Source: an uncultured Bacteroidales bacterium
Lineage (GTDB): Bacteria > Bacteroidota > Bacteroidia > Bacteroidales > Lentimicrobiaceae
Direction: 5' to 3'
Assembly: GCA_937894795.1 (NCBI GenBank)
Contig: CALCQV010000101.1
Location: 1 to 64,000 of the forward strand
DNA: 64,000 nucleotides
Shown here: positions 28,820 through 38,406 of the stretch, piece by piece
Layout of the letters: each line of letters begins with the position of its first letter
How positions within the stretch are numbered: the first letter of the stretch is position 1
Notes under the pieces: model-generated
The model's input: only the letters and a program-made list of their open reading frames with translations
Database searches by the model: none
Told to the model about the DNA's origin: nothing
Position numbers and translations under genes: made by a program

Positions 28820-30085
28820 ATGGCTCTTTTCTCTAATGGTCGACGATTTTGGATTATCGTCATCCTGATTGCAATTGTTATAACAGGTTCATCCTATTAC
28901 TTCACCAGGAACAAGAAGACAGAAAATGCTATTATCGCTAAGGTGACATTTGGTGATTTTAAAATCGATGTTACTACAAGCGGGGAACTCGAAGCAAAAG
29001 ATTCAGAGAATATCATGGGTCCTGCTGGTATGCGTGAAGTTCGCATTTGGCAGGTTCAGATTAGTGATATAGTTCCGGAAGGGACTTTGGTAGACTCCGG
29101 GCAATACGTTGCGACTCTTGACAGGGCTGAGATTACTAATAGGATGAAAGACCTTGAGAGTGAGCTTGAAAAACTTGAATCGCAATATATCAAGACAAAA
29201 CTTGATACATCAATGGATTTAAGAGCCGCCCGTGAAGAACTTATAAATCTCAAATATTCACTGGAAGAAAGAAATATTACTGTCGAACAGTCGATATATG
29301 AACCACCTGCAACACAAAGGCAAGCAAAGATAGATCTTGAAAAAGCTGAACGGTCTTATCAACAGGCTGCTAAGAATTATAAATTACGATTGGATAAAGC
29401 TAATGCTAATATGCAGGAGGTGTCGGCTTCATATACCCAGGCGCAGCGACGATTGGAGCAGATAAGGGAAGTGCTTGGCGGTTTTACTGTTACTGCTCCA
29501 AAAGCAGGTATGGTGATATATAAAAGGAACTGGGATGGATCGAAGTTGGGAGTGGGTTCAACAATGGGATCTTGGGAAAATGTGGTTGCTACACTGCCTA
29601 ACCTTAAGGAGATGATATCTAAGACTTACGTTAACGAAATAGATATAAGTAAAGTAAAGACCGGACAGAAGGTGCAGATTAGTGTTGATGCATTCCCTGA
29701 AAGGAAATATACAGGTACTGTCTCTGAGGTAGCCAATATAGGTGAGCAGATGCGAAACTCGAATGCTAAAGTATTTGAAGTAGTTATTAAAGTTCATGAA
29801 TATGATAGTATTCTGCGTCCGGCAATGACAACGAAAAATATTATTAACACGTCGGTGATTCCAAAGGTCCTGTATATCCCAATTGAAAGTGTACACAATT
29901 CAGATACAATAACTTATGTTTATATGGTTAATCATCGTACGAAGCAACAGATTAGGACGGGTGCAACCAATGAAAACCAGATAGTTGTTAAAGAAGGATT
30001 AAAAGAAGGTGATGAAATCTATTTGTCGCCACCTGAGAAAGCTTCCGAGTGGAAACTCACACGACTGACTGGAAAAAAGGAATAG
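28820..30085 (+). CDS. HlyD/MacA-type periplasmic adaptor subunit
   Basis: This 421-residue membrane-fusion protein has an N-terminal anchor (WIIVILIAIVITGSSYYF, residues 11-28), a lipoyl/barrel-sandwich half, a long coiled coil (~105-215), the second lipoyl half (GGFTVTAPKAGMVIYKRN) and beta-barrel/membrane-proximal domains. Adaptors of this family join an inner-membrane transporter to TolC. It is followed by a MacB-like permease and a TolC gene in the same orientation, forming a tripartite exporter. The substrate cannot be read from the sequence. Confidence 0.92.
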   Translation: MALFSNGRRFWIIVILIAIVITGSSYYFTRNKKTENAIIAKVTFGDFKIDVTTSGELEAKDSENIMGPAGMREVRIWQVQISDIVPEGTLVDSGQYVATLDRAEITNRMKDLESELEKLESQYIKTKLDTSMDLRAAREELINLKYSLEERNITVEQSIYEPPATQRQAKIDLEKAERSYQQAAKNYKLRLDKANANMQEVSASYTQAQRRLEQIREVLGGFTVTAPKAGMVIYKRNWDGSKLGVGSTMGSWENVVATLPNLKEMISKTYVNEIDISKVKTGQKVQISVDAFPERKYTGTVSEVANIGEQMRNSNAKVFEVVIKVHEYDSILRPAMTTKNIINTSVIPKVLYIPIESVHNSDTITYVYMVNHRTKQQIRTGATNENQIVVKEGLKEGDEIYLSPPEKASEWKLTRLTGKKE

Positions 30086-30139
30086 TGAGCTTTTCTGGTT
30101 TTTCTAAATATATCTAGTCATAATTAAATATATTGATAC

Positions 30140-31501
30140 TTGGAACGGCGATTATATATACTTACCATAGCCTTTGAAGCTGTAGTTGCAAATAAGTTCA
30201 GATCTATACTTACGGCTCTTGGAATAATATTTGGAGTGGCTGCAGTGATTGCCATGCTTGCAATTGGCAGTGGGGCAAAACAGGAAATACTTGATCAGAT
30301 GAAACTGGTTGGCGTTAATAATATTATAATAATGCCAAAGATTGAATCAGGCAAGACAGGAGAAAACAGTAAGGAAGAGGAAGGGAAACAGGCAACAGAA
30401 AAGTTTTCTCCCGGACTATCTTTAAGTGATGCCTATAGCATTGCAGAGGTCATTCCATCAGTAAGCCGGGTTAGTCCTGAGGTGATTTATGAAGCAACAA
30501 TTATTTCAGAAGGAGTTAATACTTATGGTAAAGTCAGTGGTGTCACCCCTGATTTCTTCGAGGTTTTCAATTTGGAATTGGAAAAGGGCGAGATGTTTAA
30601 TGAAGAACAGATGGTTGAAGGAAAGGCTGTATGTATTCTGGGTGCCAGCATTAAAAATAAGCTTTTTCCAAAAAGTGATCCTATTGGACGTCATGTGAAA
30701 TGCGGAGCAGTATGGTTGAAAGTTGTTGGAGTGCTTCAAAGCCGAGCTGTCTCTTCAGAATTATCTGAAAATATGGGTATAAGCGATTATAATAATCAGG
30801 TGTTCGCTCCGATTCAAACTCTATTATTAAGATATCGTGACCGTAGTGTGATCACACAAGCAATGGTTAGAGGTGGTGAAAGTGCGACAGTGTTCATGGG
30901 CGATGCTATGATGTCGTTTGGTACTTCAGGAGCAGAAAGCTCTGAACAGATAAATCAAATAGATAAGATAGTTGTACAAGTTAAGGAGACAGCTCAGATA
31001 AACCAGACTACCGAGATTATTCAAAGAATGTTGTCTAGAAGACATTCAGGTGTTAATGATTTTGTGGTGCAAGTCCCTGAATTACTGCTTAAACAGGAGC
31101 AAAGAACTAAAGATATTTTTAATATTGTGTTGGGAGCTATTGCCAGTATATCATTGATTGTTGGAGGAATTGGCATCATGAATATAATGCTTGCGTCGGT
31201 TATGGAACGTACTAAAGAGATAGGTATTCGAATGGCAACAGGCGCAACGCGTAAGGATATTATTTTTCAGTTCTTAAGTGAAGCAACCATGATTAGTCTT
31301 ACCGGTGGTATTATTGGAATATTACTTGGCCTGGCACTTGCCAGAATAATTACCGGAGTTACCGGTATACTTACCATTGTCTCAATCACTTCGATATTAA
31401 TATCCTTTGGAGTATCAGCTTCAGTGGGTATTGCATTTGGTTATATGCCGGCCAGAAAAGCGGCCCTTCAGGATCCTGTAACCTCATTACGATATGAATA
31501 A
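30140..31501 (+). CDS. MacB-type ABC transporter permease, TTG start
   Basis: This 453-residue inner-membrane protein has one segment near residues 20-42 (LTALGIIFGVAAVIAMLAIG), a large MacB-type periplasmic domain (~43-325), and three C-terminal membrane segments (~330-440; GGIGIMNIMLASVMERTKEIGIRMA is the FtsX/MacB hallmark). No ATP-binding domain is fused. The start is TTG at 30140: an in-frame TGA lies one codon upstream at 30134-30136, and the first downstream ATG, near codon 39, would remove the first membrane segment. It sits between adaptor and TolC genes. An ATPase must be supplied from elsewhere. Confidence 0.9.
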   Translation: MERRLYILTIAFEAVVANKFRSILTALGIIFGVAAVIAMLAIGSGAKQEILDQMKLVGVNNIIIMPKIESGKTGENSKEEEGKQATEKFSPGLSLSDAYSIAEVIPSVSRVSPEVIYEATIISEGVNTYGKVSGVTPDFFEVFNLELEKGEMFNEEQMVEGKAVCILGASIKNKLFPKSDPIGRHVKCGAVWLKVVGVLQSRAVSSELSENMGISDYNNQVFAPIQTLLLRYRDRSVITQAMVRGGESATVFMGDAMMSFGTSGAESSEQINQIDKIVVQVKETAQINQTTEIIQRMLSRRHSGVNDFVVQVPELLLKQEQRTKDIFNIVLGAIASISLIVGGIGIMNIMLASVMERTKEIGIRMATGATRKDIIFQFLSEATMISLTGGIIGILLGLALARIITGVTGILTIVSITSILISFGVSASVGIAFGYMPARKAALQDPVTSLRYE

Positions 31502-31523
31502 TCAGCTCTAAACAACTAATGGA

Positions 31524-33035
31524 ATGAATGTACTAAAGAGTATTGGAAGAGTCAGAATTGTTAGTATTAACTGTTTTGTTTTATTATTATCAATTCTCAC
31601 TTTACCTGTTTTTGGACAGGTTGGTGGTATGCTGACACTTGAAGAAGCTGTTAAGATTGCTTTAAGACAATCACCGGATGCACTTACCGCTATGCATCAT
31701 TTTAGAAGCAACTATTGGCAATATAGGAATTATGAAGCAGAGTTGATGCCCCATCTCTCTATGGCAGGAGTACTCCCCAGTTTATCTAAAGATGTTATAA
31801 TATCGCAGGAAGGCGATAGGTTTATACCCGTGAATTATAGTCAGTATTCTGTGGATATGTCCTTATCTAAGAACATTGGATTAACCGGCGGTCGCATATC
31901 ACTTAAATCGGGATTACAAAGGTTAGATGTATTTGCCGATCCTGAAACAACTTCATATTCTTCGGTCCCAATTAATATTGAACTTACGCAACCTCTCTTC
32001 GGCTTTAATGAATTCAGATGGAAGAAGAAGATTGAACCATTGCAGTATAATGAAGCACAACGACGTTATCTGGAACAGGTTGAGCAAATCAGAATGAATG
32101 CCTCTAATGTATTTTTTGGATTGCTTAATGCTCAAATAAGACTTAAGATTCAAATGACCAACCTGGCTAATAATGACACATTATATCAAATAGCAAGAGG
32201 CAGATATAATATAGGAACTATTGCAGAAAATGAACTGCTACAGATTGAATTGAGCTTATTGAATGCTAAGGCGGCAGTAGAACAGGCCAAATTGGATATT
32301 AATGTAAGCAGATTTAACCTCTTTTCATATTTGAGGATTCCTGAAGATCATAATCTGATATTAGTAGCTCCTGATCCACCCCAGTTTAAGCCAATTGATG
32401 CACAGGTTGCCATAGCATATGCCAGGGATCACAGATCAGAATCACTTGAATTTGAACGTAGAATGATAGAAGCTCAGAGCGGAGTTAATATGGCAAAGAG
32501 TGAGAATAGATTTAGTGCAATGCTGAATGCAGCCTATGGTTTGCGTAGCAAACCGATCTATTTCCAATTGAAAGATGTATACCTGGACCCCAATGAATTG
32601 CAGCAATTGTCAATTGGAATTAATGTGCCGATATTGGATTGGGGCGCCGGTAAAGGAAAAGTTAAGCTGGCCGAATCACAGTTGGAATTGGAGAGAACAT
32701 CTATTCAACAGAGCAGAATAGACTTTGACCAGGAAGTTTTCATCAAGGTCATGAAGTTTAATATGCAACCCACACAATTTGCTATAGCTGCAAAAAGTGA
32801 TACAGTGGCATTAAAAAGATATGAAGTTACGAAACAACGCTATTATATTGGGAAAATAGGTATTACTGATCTTAATATTGCACAGACAGAAAAAGACAAT
32901 GCTCAACAGAGTTATATTTCGGCATTATCAACTTTCTGGAATAGTTACTTTGAAATAAGAAAATTAACCCTTTATGATTTCGCGACTGATCGGCCTATCA
33001 CATTCGATATTAATGAAATCCCCGAGCTTGAATAA
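31524..33035 (+). CDS. TolC-family outer-membrane efflux protein
   Basis: This 503-residue protein has a signal peptide ending near VFG-Q (residue 32). Two outer-membrane efflux protein repeats follow, each with long helices; LTLEEAVKIALRQSPDAL opens the first and a conserved NVPILDWGAGKGK segment lies in the second. Family members form the trimeric channel that spans the outer membrane and periplasm. The gene completes the adaptor-permease-TolC set. Its stop codon is one base from the stop of the convergent peroxiredoxin-like gene, and no terminator is seen between them. Confidence 0.92.
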   Translation: MNVLKSIGRVRIVSINCFVLLLSILTLPVFGQVGGMLTLEEAVKIALRQSPDALTAMHHFRSNYWQYRNYEAELMPHLSMAGVLPSLSKDVIISQEGDRFIPVNYSQYSVDMSLSKNIGLTGGRISLKSGLQRLDVFADPETTSYSSVPINIELTQPLFGFNEFRWKKKIEPLQYNEAQRRYLEQVEQIRMNASNVFFGLLNAQIRLKIQMTNLANNDTLYQIARGRYNIGTIAENELLQIELSLLNAKAAVEQAKLDINVSRFNLFSYLRIPEDHNLILVAPDPPQFKPIDAQVAIAYARDHRSESLEFERRMIEAQSGVNMAKSENRFSAMLNAAYGLRSKPIYFQLKDVYLDPNELQQLSIGINVPILDWGAGKGKVKLAESQLELERTSIQQSRIDFDQEVFIKVMKFNMQPTQFAIAAKSDTVALKRYEVTKQRYYIGKIGITDLNIAQTEKDNAQQSYISALSTFWNSYFEIRKLTLYDFATDRPITFDINEIPELE

Positions 33036-33036
33036 G

Positions 33037-33618
33037 TTACGACTTTACCCAGTCGGCAGGTGTAACTTCACCGGTTTCTTCATAATACTGAAGGGCATCA
33101 ATCATGCGTAGTGTTTCCTTAACACTTCGTCCTAGGGGTAAGTCGTTTACTACCTGATGTCTAACAATTCCCTGTTTGTCAATTATAAATAGGCCACCGT
33201 ATGAGACCGGATCACCATCAAAGTCCAGGCGTTCATCGTCATCATCGTATTCATAAGTGCCGGCCATCATATTATAATTCTCGGCAATTGTTTTTGAGAG
33301 ATCAGATACCAGAGGAAATGTAACCCCCTTTATCCCACCATTTGAAGGGGCAATCTGTAACCATGCATGATGTGAATGAGCAGAGTCAACTGAACATCCA
33401 ACTACAGCTACATTGCGGCTTTCAAACTCTTCCAGCTTATTCTGGAATGCCATAATTTCAGTAGGACTTACTAATGTAAAATCAAGATGATAAAAGAAAA
33501 AAACCACATGTTTTTTTCCAATGTATTGACTAAGTGAAAACTTTTCAACGATCTCTTCACCGTTAATAACTGCATCAGCTTCAAAAAGAGGTGCTTTTTT
33601 TCCAACTAAGACTGGCAT
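33037..33618 (-). CDS. Peroxiredoxin-fold protein lacking the catalytic residues
   Basis: This 193-residue protein aligns along its whole length with typical 2-Cys peroxiredoxins (AhpC/Prx1 subgroup) but has lost the active site. The usual PLDFTFVCPTE is HLDFTLVSPTE, so the peroxidatic cysteine is Ser51 and the motif proline is His44; only Thr48 remains. The conserved arginine before GLFIID is Gly141. The resolving cysteine of GEVCPA is Thr186. The only cysteine left is Cys75, in the GCSVDS strand. Peroxidase activity is thus not expected. A chaperone, sensor or oligomer-modulating role is possible. An acidic run (DDDDE, residues 125-129) is also unusual. It is monocistronic, convergent with the TolC gene. 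Confidence 0.85.
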   Translation of the reverse strand: MPVLVGKKAPLFEADAVINGEEIVEKFSLSQYIGKKHVVFFFYHLDFTLVSPTEIMAFQNKLEEFESRNVAVVGCSVDSAHSHHAWLQIAPSNGGIKGVTFPLVSDLSKTIAENYNMMAGTYEYDDDDERLDFDGDPVSYGGLFIIDKQGIVRHQVVNDLPLGRSVKETLRMIDALQYYEETGEVTPADWVKS

Positions 33619-33789
33619 CTTTTTCAGGTGTTATAATGATGTACAAACTTACATAATAAAATAAATCAACCAACAATTATTGAACTTACGGATAGGAATC
33701 AAGGTTGTCTGCTAATTTATGTTGAGTAATCCTTTATTAATAGTGTTGAATAATTTTGATACTGCATTAAATTAATAGAAAGCTACTCT

Positions 33790-34563
33790 TTAAGATTCCA
33801 GATTTTTCTTTGCTTCATTCCAATAAACATCCAACTCTTGCAGATTCATATCATGCATTGACATTCCAGCCTCGCCGACTTTTTCCTCTATGTAACGGAA
33901 TCGTTTGATAAATTTGCGGTTAGTCCGTTCTAGCGCATCTTCGGGATTAATATTGATAAACCGGGCATAATTTATTAAGGCAAATAATAGATCCCCAAAT
34001 TCATCTTCTACTTTATCGTGTGATCCATTGATCTTTTCGTATTCCAATTCACCTAACTCTTCCTGCACTTTTTCCCATACCTGGGTGACGTTATCCCAGT
34101 CAAAGCCAACGCCTCTAGCTTTTTCCTGTATCCTATATGCTTTGACCATTGCTGGAAGTGATGCGGGAACGCCACTCAATACTGATTCACGACCTTCAGA
34201 CATTTTGATTTTCTCCCAATTGTTTTTAACAGTCTCAGCATCCTTGGCTTCAACATCTCCGTAAATGTGGGGATGACGCCTAATCAACTTCTCAGATATT
34301 GAAGTAAGCACATCTTTTATATCAAAAGCGTTCTGCTCAGAAGCTATTTTTGAATAAAAAACAAGATGAAGCATTAAGTCGCCAAGTTCTTTTTTCACTT
34401 CCTGCATATCTTTTTCAATAATAGCATCACTCAATTCATACATCTCTTCAATGGTAAGATAACGCAAGGTGTCAAAAGTCTGCACTTTATCCCAAGGGCA
34501 TTTTGCCCTTAATTCATCCATTATTGTGAGGAGCCTACCAAAAGCTTCCAGTCGTTCATCCAT
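33790..34563 (-). CDS. mazG: Nucleoside triphosphate pyrophosphohydrolase
   Basis: This 257-residue protein carries two MazG domains. The first has LRAKCPWDKVQTFDTLR and EEMYELSDAI with the ExxE...ExxD metal-binding pattern (KKELGDLMLHLVFYSKIA); the second repeats it less well (VEDEFGDLLFALINYARF). MazG hydrolyses NTPs to NMP and pyrophosphate, clearing aberrant nucleotides and, in E. coli, limiting stringent-response alarmone levels. Length and motifs are standard. It diverges from the PagL-like gene, with back-to-back -7 elements between them. Confidence 0.95.
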   Translation of the reverse strand: MDERLEAFGRLLTIMDELRAKCPWDKVQTFDTLRYLTIEEMYELSDAIIEKDMQEVKKELGDLMLHLVFYSKIASEQNAFDIKDVLTSISEKLIRRHPHIYGDVEAKDAETVKNNWEKIKMSEGRESVLSGVPASLPAMVKAYRIQEKARGVGFDWDNVTQVWEKVQEELGELEYEKINGSHDKVEDEFGDLLFALINYARFININPEDALERTNRKFIKRFRYIEEKVGEAGMSMHDMNLQELDVYWNEAKKNLES

Positions 34564-34578
34564 CTACATAAGTTTTTG

Positions 34579-34586
34579 CAAAGTTA
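34579..34586 (-). promoter_or_regulatory. -7 promoter element of mazG
   Basis: The minus strand reads TAACTTTG 16 bases before the mazG ATG. It lies 22 bases from the divergent element of the PagL-like gene. Confidence 0.45.
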
Positions 34587-34608
34587 ATAAACCTAACCAG
34601 CCCTTTTG

Positions 34609-34616
34609 TATTTTTG
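34609..34616 (+). promoter_or_regulatory. -7 promoter element of the PagL-like gene
   Basis: TATTTTTG predicts a start site near 34623. The first in-frame candidate start codons downstream are GTG 34644 and TTG 34647, which fits a leader of about 20 bases. Confidence 0.4.
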
Positions 34617-34643
34617 TTTACTCATCAGACTTTATAGATAGCT

Positions 34644-35858
34644 GTGTTGAACGCTTTTTTTAAGAATCTTAATATAAGACCAAGCCTTTTATACATCAGA
34701 AGACCAGTATCCTTATTGGGCAGTTTCAGGATAATTTCTTTAATAGCCGTGCTGTTGGTTTTTAATGAAGCAAAAGGACAGAAGCAGCATAGTTTTCAAG
34801 CGCCTAACCTTATGTTTGAAGCGCGCAGCAATTATGGTTTTCTCATTGCGCATCATTTGGAGATGGAGATCTTCAACAAACATCTTCCCTCTTTTGAGAT
34901 AAGTCTGGCCAGGTCAACATACGGTAAACACCAATGGGAAACGCTGTACCAGTATCCAGTTACCGGCCTGACTTATTGGAATGGTTGGCTGGGGGATCGT
35001 GAAACTCTTGGAAAAGCTCATGCCGTAATGCCTTATATATCTTTCCCGATCATAAAACATGACAAAACTGAGCTCAGCTTCAGGTTAGCAGCAGGATTGG
35101 GATATCTCACGAAACGCTTCGACAGGATTGAAAACTATAAATATATTGCTATTGGATCACACTTGAACGCTGCAATAAATCTGATGTTTGAATACCGCTG
35201 GAAACCGGTCAACCATCTACAGGTTTTTGGAGGCATTCAATTAATGCATTTCTCTAATGGATCAATTAAAACTCCAAATTTTGGGCTTAATATTCCTTCT
35301 TTAACCGGAGGATTGGCACTAAGAATTAATAAAGAGAATCCTTATATAAAAAGGGCTATCAGACCTGCTTTAACAATGTTTGAATTTGATGGACGGCAGT
35401 TCTTGGAGGTAAGGATTAGTACTGCTATTGGGATAAAGGATATTGGCGAGGTTACAAGTGAACGATATAATGTTGTGGCAGGTAGTGTGGGTGTGTTGAA
35501 GAACATTGGTTATAAAGGAAAAGTTGGCTTAGGTTTTGATTTTTCGTATGATGGTTCTGATGCTCGATATGTTGGAGTGAAAGGTGTGGACTATAAAAGT
35601 AATCTCCAGTTAGTGAAGCCCGGCGTAGCATTAATGTATGAAGTCGTTTTATCACGATTATCATTTCCTTTCGCGCTAGGATTTTATACTGGTGGCAAGT
35701 ACAAGAATGAAGGTATTTCGTATTATAAGTTAGGATTACAATACATCGTACACCGAAATTTCTTTACTTCACTTACCCTTAAAACACATTATGCACGTGC
35801 TGACTATGTTGCATTTGGCATTGGTTACAGATTTAAGGTCAAACATTATTTGTTTTAG
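34644..35858 (+). CDS. PagL-like acyloxyacyl hydrolase / lipid A 3-O-deacylase homologue
   Basis: This outer-membrane barrel protein has about 404 residues. A signal sequence (RIISLIAVLLVF...AKGQ, ~28-46) precedes a beta-barrel with a PagL-type catalytic motif HFSNG, His202 and Ser204. PagL removes the 3-linked acyl chain of lipid A. The position of PagL's catalytic glutamate (12 after the serine) is Asn here, as far as I can align. The C-terminal half is a second strand-rich region ending YRFKVKHYLF. No ATG is available before the signal sequence, so the start is GTG 34644 or TTG 34647. Lipid A deacylation is inferred from the motif and fold only. Confidence 0.72.
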   Translation: MLNAFFKNLNIRPSLLYIRRPVSLLGSFRIISLIAVLLVFNEAKGQKQHSFQAPNLMFEARSNYGFLIAHHLEMEIFNKHLPSFEISLARSTYGKHQWETLYQYPVTGLTYWNGWLGDRETLGKAHAVMPYISFPIIKHDKTELSFRLAAGLGYLTKRFDRIENYKYIAIGSHLNAAINLMFEYRWKPVNHLQVFGGIQLMHFSNGSIKTPNFGLNIPSLTGGLALRINKENPYIKRAIRPALTMFEFDGRQFLEVRISTAIGIKDIGEVTSERYNVVAGSVGVLKNIGYKGKVGLGFDFSYDGSDARYVGVKGVDYKSNLQLVKPGVALMYEVVLSRLSFPFALGFYTGGKYKNEGISYYKLGLQYIVHRNFFTSLTLKTHYARADYVAFGIGYRFKVKHYLF

Positions 35859-35944
35859 CGTATGGGTAATCCTTAAAATAGTATCGCTTACTCACTTTTT
35901 CAAATTCAAATTCATATTGAATAATAAAAGAATTGCAATTTAGT

Positions 35945-36712
35945 ATGTCAAAAGTCATAAAGGACAACCGGAACCGCTTAACTTGGAAATACTTTCTAAT
36001 ATTAGTGTTTATTCTGCTTGTGGGTTGCAATCGTGAGAATCTTGATGATTGTTTCACCAATAGCGGTGCAGTAATTATTGAAAGCAGATCAGCAGCTTAT
36101 TTTGAGAGTATTAGTCTTTATGATAATATTAATCTGGTATTACAACAGGGAAGTGATTTTAGCATCAAGATTGAGGGTGGTGAAAAATTGTTAACAGCTG
36201 TTACCACGGAAATTAATGACAGTATATTGGTAATTCATAATACTATGAAATGCAATTGGGTTCGAGATTATGAAAACGAAATTACAGTATATATTACTTC
36301 TCCCGTACTAAAATCAATAAGGTATGAGAGCTCAGGTGACATAACAACTCAAGGTATCCTTGCATATGATGAACTTGAGCTAAACGCATGGGGAGGATCA
36401 GGATCTATTTCACTCAATGTTGATTGCAACATTCTCTATCTGGGTCTGCATTATGGAACAGTTGACTTTAATGTAATAGGGAGGGCAGTGACTACTACCA
36501 TTTATGCAAATAGCTTTGGGCCATTTTATTGCGAAGAGTTGAATTCCAATATTGTGTTTATAAGGAATAGTGGTACCAATGACTGTTATATCCATGCTAA
36601 CCATATATTGGGGGCAGAAATAACTTCAGTTGGAAATATATACTATTCTGGAGAACCCTACGATATAAGTTATACTTGCACAGGGACGGGGCAATTAATT
36701 AAAATTGAATAA
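35945..36712 (+). CDS. DUF2807-like (head GIN domain) lipoprotein
   Basis: This protein has 255 residues from the ATG 35945; an in-frame TTG four codons upstream is not needed. The lipobox LLVGC gives Cys28 as the lipidated residue. The mature part is a right-handed beta-helix-like domain typical of DUF2807 (VIIESRSAAYFESISLYDNINLVLQQG opens it; YESSGDITTQG follows). Family members are abundant, mostly uncharacterised Bacteroidota envelope proteins. Four cysteines in the second half (CNILYL, YCEEL, DCYIHA, TCTGTG) are more than usual and might form disulfides. Function unknown. Confidence 0.75.
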   Translation: MSKVIKDNRNRLTWKYFLILVFILLVGCNRENLDDCFTNSGAVIIESRSAAYFESISLYDNINLVLQQGSDFSIKIEGGEKLLTAVTTEINDSILVIHNTMKCNWVRDYENEITVYITSPVLKSIRYESSGDITTQGILAYDELELNAWGGSGSISLNVDCNILYLGLHYGTVDFNVIGRAVTTTIYANSFGPFYCEELNSNIVFIRNSGTNDCYIHANHILGAEITSVGNIYYSGEPYDISYTCTGTGQLIKIE

Positions 36713-36814
36713 ATTCATTAATTAAAACAGCATCCTGAAGAATAAATCAAGCGAATGTACATTCCTGCCTAAAAAAAATAGAAGTTCCTGAAGGATTGTA
36801 CTCCTCACTACAGA

Positions 36815-38290
36815 TTAATAGGCTCTGGCAAAGATTACTCTCTTTTCAGAAGGTTTTCCTGTAAGAATACACTTTCCTGCTTCAGGTTTTGCATCTAATG
36901 GAATGCAACGTATGGTAGCTTTAGTTTCTTCTTTTATTCTTTGCTCGGTTTCAGGTGTGCCATCCCAATGTGCGTGAATAAATCCACCCTTGTTATCCAG
37001 AAGAGAGACAAACTCTTCCCAGGTATCGGCTTTTGAAGTTAAGCGATCACGGGAATCAAGAGCTTTCTGATATAAGTTTTCCTGAATATTTATCAACAAG
37101 TGGTCAATCTTGGTTTCAATATCGGATAATTGATAGACTGACTTTTCTAAAGTATCGCGACGCGATACCTCAACAGTGCCATTTTCTATATCACGAGGCC
37201 CAATAGCCAATCGAACAGGTACACCTTTGAATTCATATTCATTAAACTTCCAACCAGGTTTGTAGGTTTCTCGATCATCGTATTTAACTGATATGCCCTT
37301 AGCCTGAAGGTTAGTCTTAATCTGATTGGCTTTTTCAGAAATAAGAGAAAGTTGTTCTTCTGTTTTATAAATAGGAATTATGACAACTTGAGTTGGGGCA
37401 AGTTTTGGAGGTAAGACCAAGCCATTATCATCAGAATGAGCCATTATAAGTGCACCCATCAGACGGGTGGAGACACCCCAGGAGGTAGCCCAAACATACT
37501 CGAGCTTGTTCTCCTTGCTTAAATACTGAACGTCAAATGCTTTTGCAAAGTTCTGTCCAAGGAAGTGGGATGTTCCGGCCTGAAGAGCTTTACCATCCTG
37601 CATGAGAGCTTCAATGCAATATGTTTCAACTGCACCTGCAAATCTTTCATTTGGAGATTTTATTCCCTTTATAACTGGTACAGCCATCCAGTTTTCTGCA
37701 AAATCAGCATACACATCAAGCATACGTTCAGTTTCAGCTATTGCTTCATCGGCAGTTGCATGGGCAGTATGGCCTTCCTGCCAAAGGAACTCGGCAGTTC
37801 GCAGAAAGAGGCGTGTTCTCATTTCCCATCTCACTACGTTAGCCCATTGATTAATCAAGAGTGGGAGATCCCGATATGATTTAATCCAGGTGCGATATGT
37901 GTCCCAAATTATAGTTTCTGAAGTTGGTCGTACTATTAGTTCTTCTTCTAATTTAGCTGTTTCATCAACCACAACTCCTTTACCATTAGGGTCATTCTTA
38001 AGGCGGTAGTGAGTGACCACAGCACATTCCTTAGCAAAGCCTTCAACATGGCTTGCCTCTTTGCTGAAAAATGATTTCGGTATAAAAATTGGAAAGTATG
38101 CATTCACATGACCGGTATCCTTAAATTTTTTATCGAGTGCAGCCTGCATTTTCTCCCAAATTGCATAACCGTATGGCTTGATTACCATGCAGCCTCTCAC
38201 AGCTGAGTTTTCAGCCATATCTGCCTTGATTACCAAGTCGTTGTACCATTGTGCATAATTTTCACTTCTTGATGGAAAATCTTTAGCCAT
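36815..38290 (-). CDS. proS: Prolyl-tRNA synthetase, archaeal/eukaryal type
   Basis: This 491-residue class II aminoacyl-tRNA synthetase charges tRNA-Pro. Motif 2 ([21 protein letters not shown]) and motif 3 are present. The protein lacks the editing insertion of the common bacterial type and ends in a tyrosine (FARAY), both features of the short type 3 enzyme found in Bacteroidota. The anticodon-binding domain occupies ~290-390. It converges on the DUF2807-like lipoprotein gene and is divergent from the tyrosine-rich lipoprotein gene. Confidence 0.97.
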   Translation of the reverse strand: MAKDFPSRSENYAQWYNDLVIKADMAENSAVRGCMVIKPYGYAIWEKMQAALDKKFKDTGHVNAYFPIFIPKSFFSKEASHVEGFAKECAVVTHYRLKNDPNGKGVVVDETAKLEEELIVRPTSETIIWDTYRTWIKSYRDLPLLINQWANVVRWEMRTRLFLRTAEFLWQEGHTAHATADEAIAETERMLDVYADFAENWMAVPVIKGIKSPNERFAGAVETYCIEALMQDGKALQAGTSHFLGQNFAKAFDVQYLSKENKLEYVWATSWGVSTRLMGALIMAHSDDNGLVLPPKLAPTQVVIIPIYKTEEQLSLISEKANQIKTNLQAKGISVKYDDRETYKPGWKFNEYEFKGVPVRLAIGPRDIENGTVEVSRRDTLEKSVYQLSDIETKIDHLLINIQENLYQKALDSRDRLTSKADTWEEFVSLLDNKGGFIHAHWDGTPETEQRIKEETKATIRCIPLDAKPEAGKCILTGKPSEKRVIFARAY

Positions 38291-38349
38291 ATTGCGTTTG
38301 TGGTATAGTATTTGTGTAAAATATAGTAACTGATCAATTAATGAAGTTG

Positions 38350-38366
38350 CAAAATTAACAAATTTA
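38350..38366 (-). promoter_or_regulatory. Two candidate -7 elements of proS
   Basis: On the minus strand TAATTTTG (38357-38350) and TAAATTTG (38366-38359) both match TAnnTTTG and lie 60-76 bases before the proS ATG. Either or both may be used. Confidence 0.4.
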
Positions 38367-38406
38367 CCGACTTATTGAGAGATAGAAATACACATAGCAT
38401 TATCAA

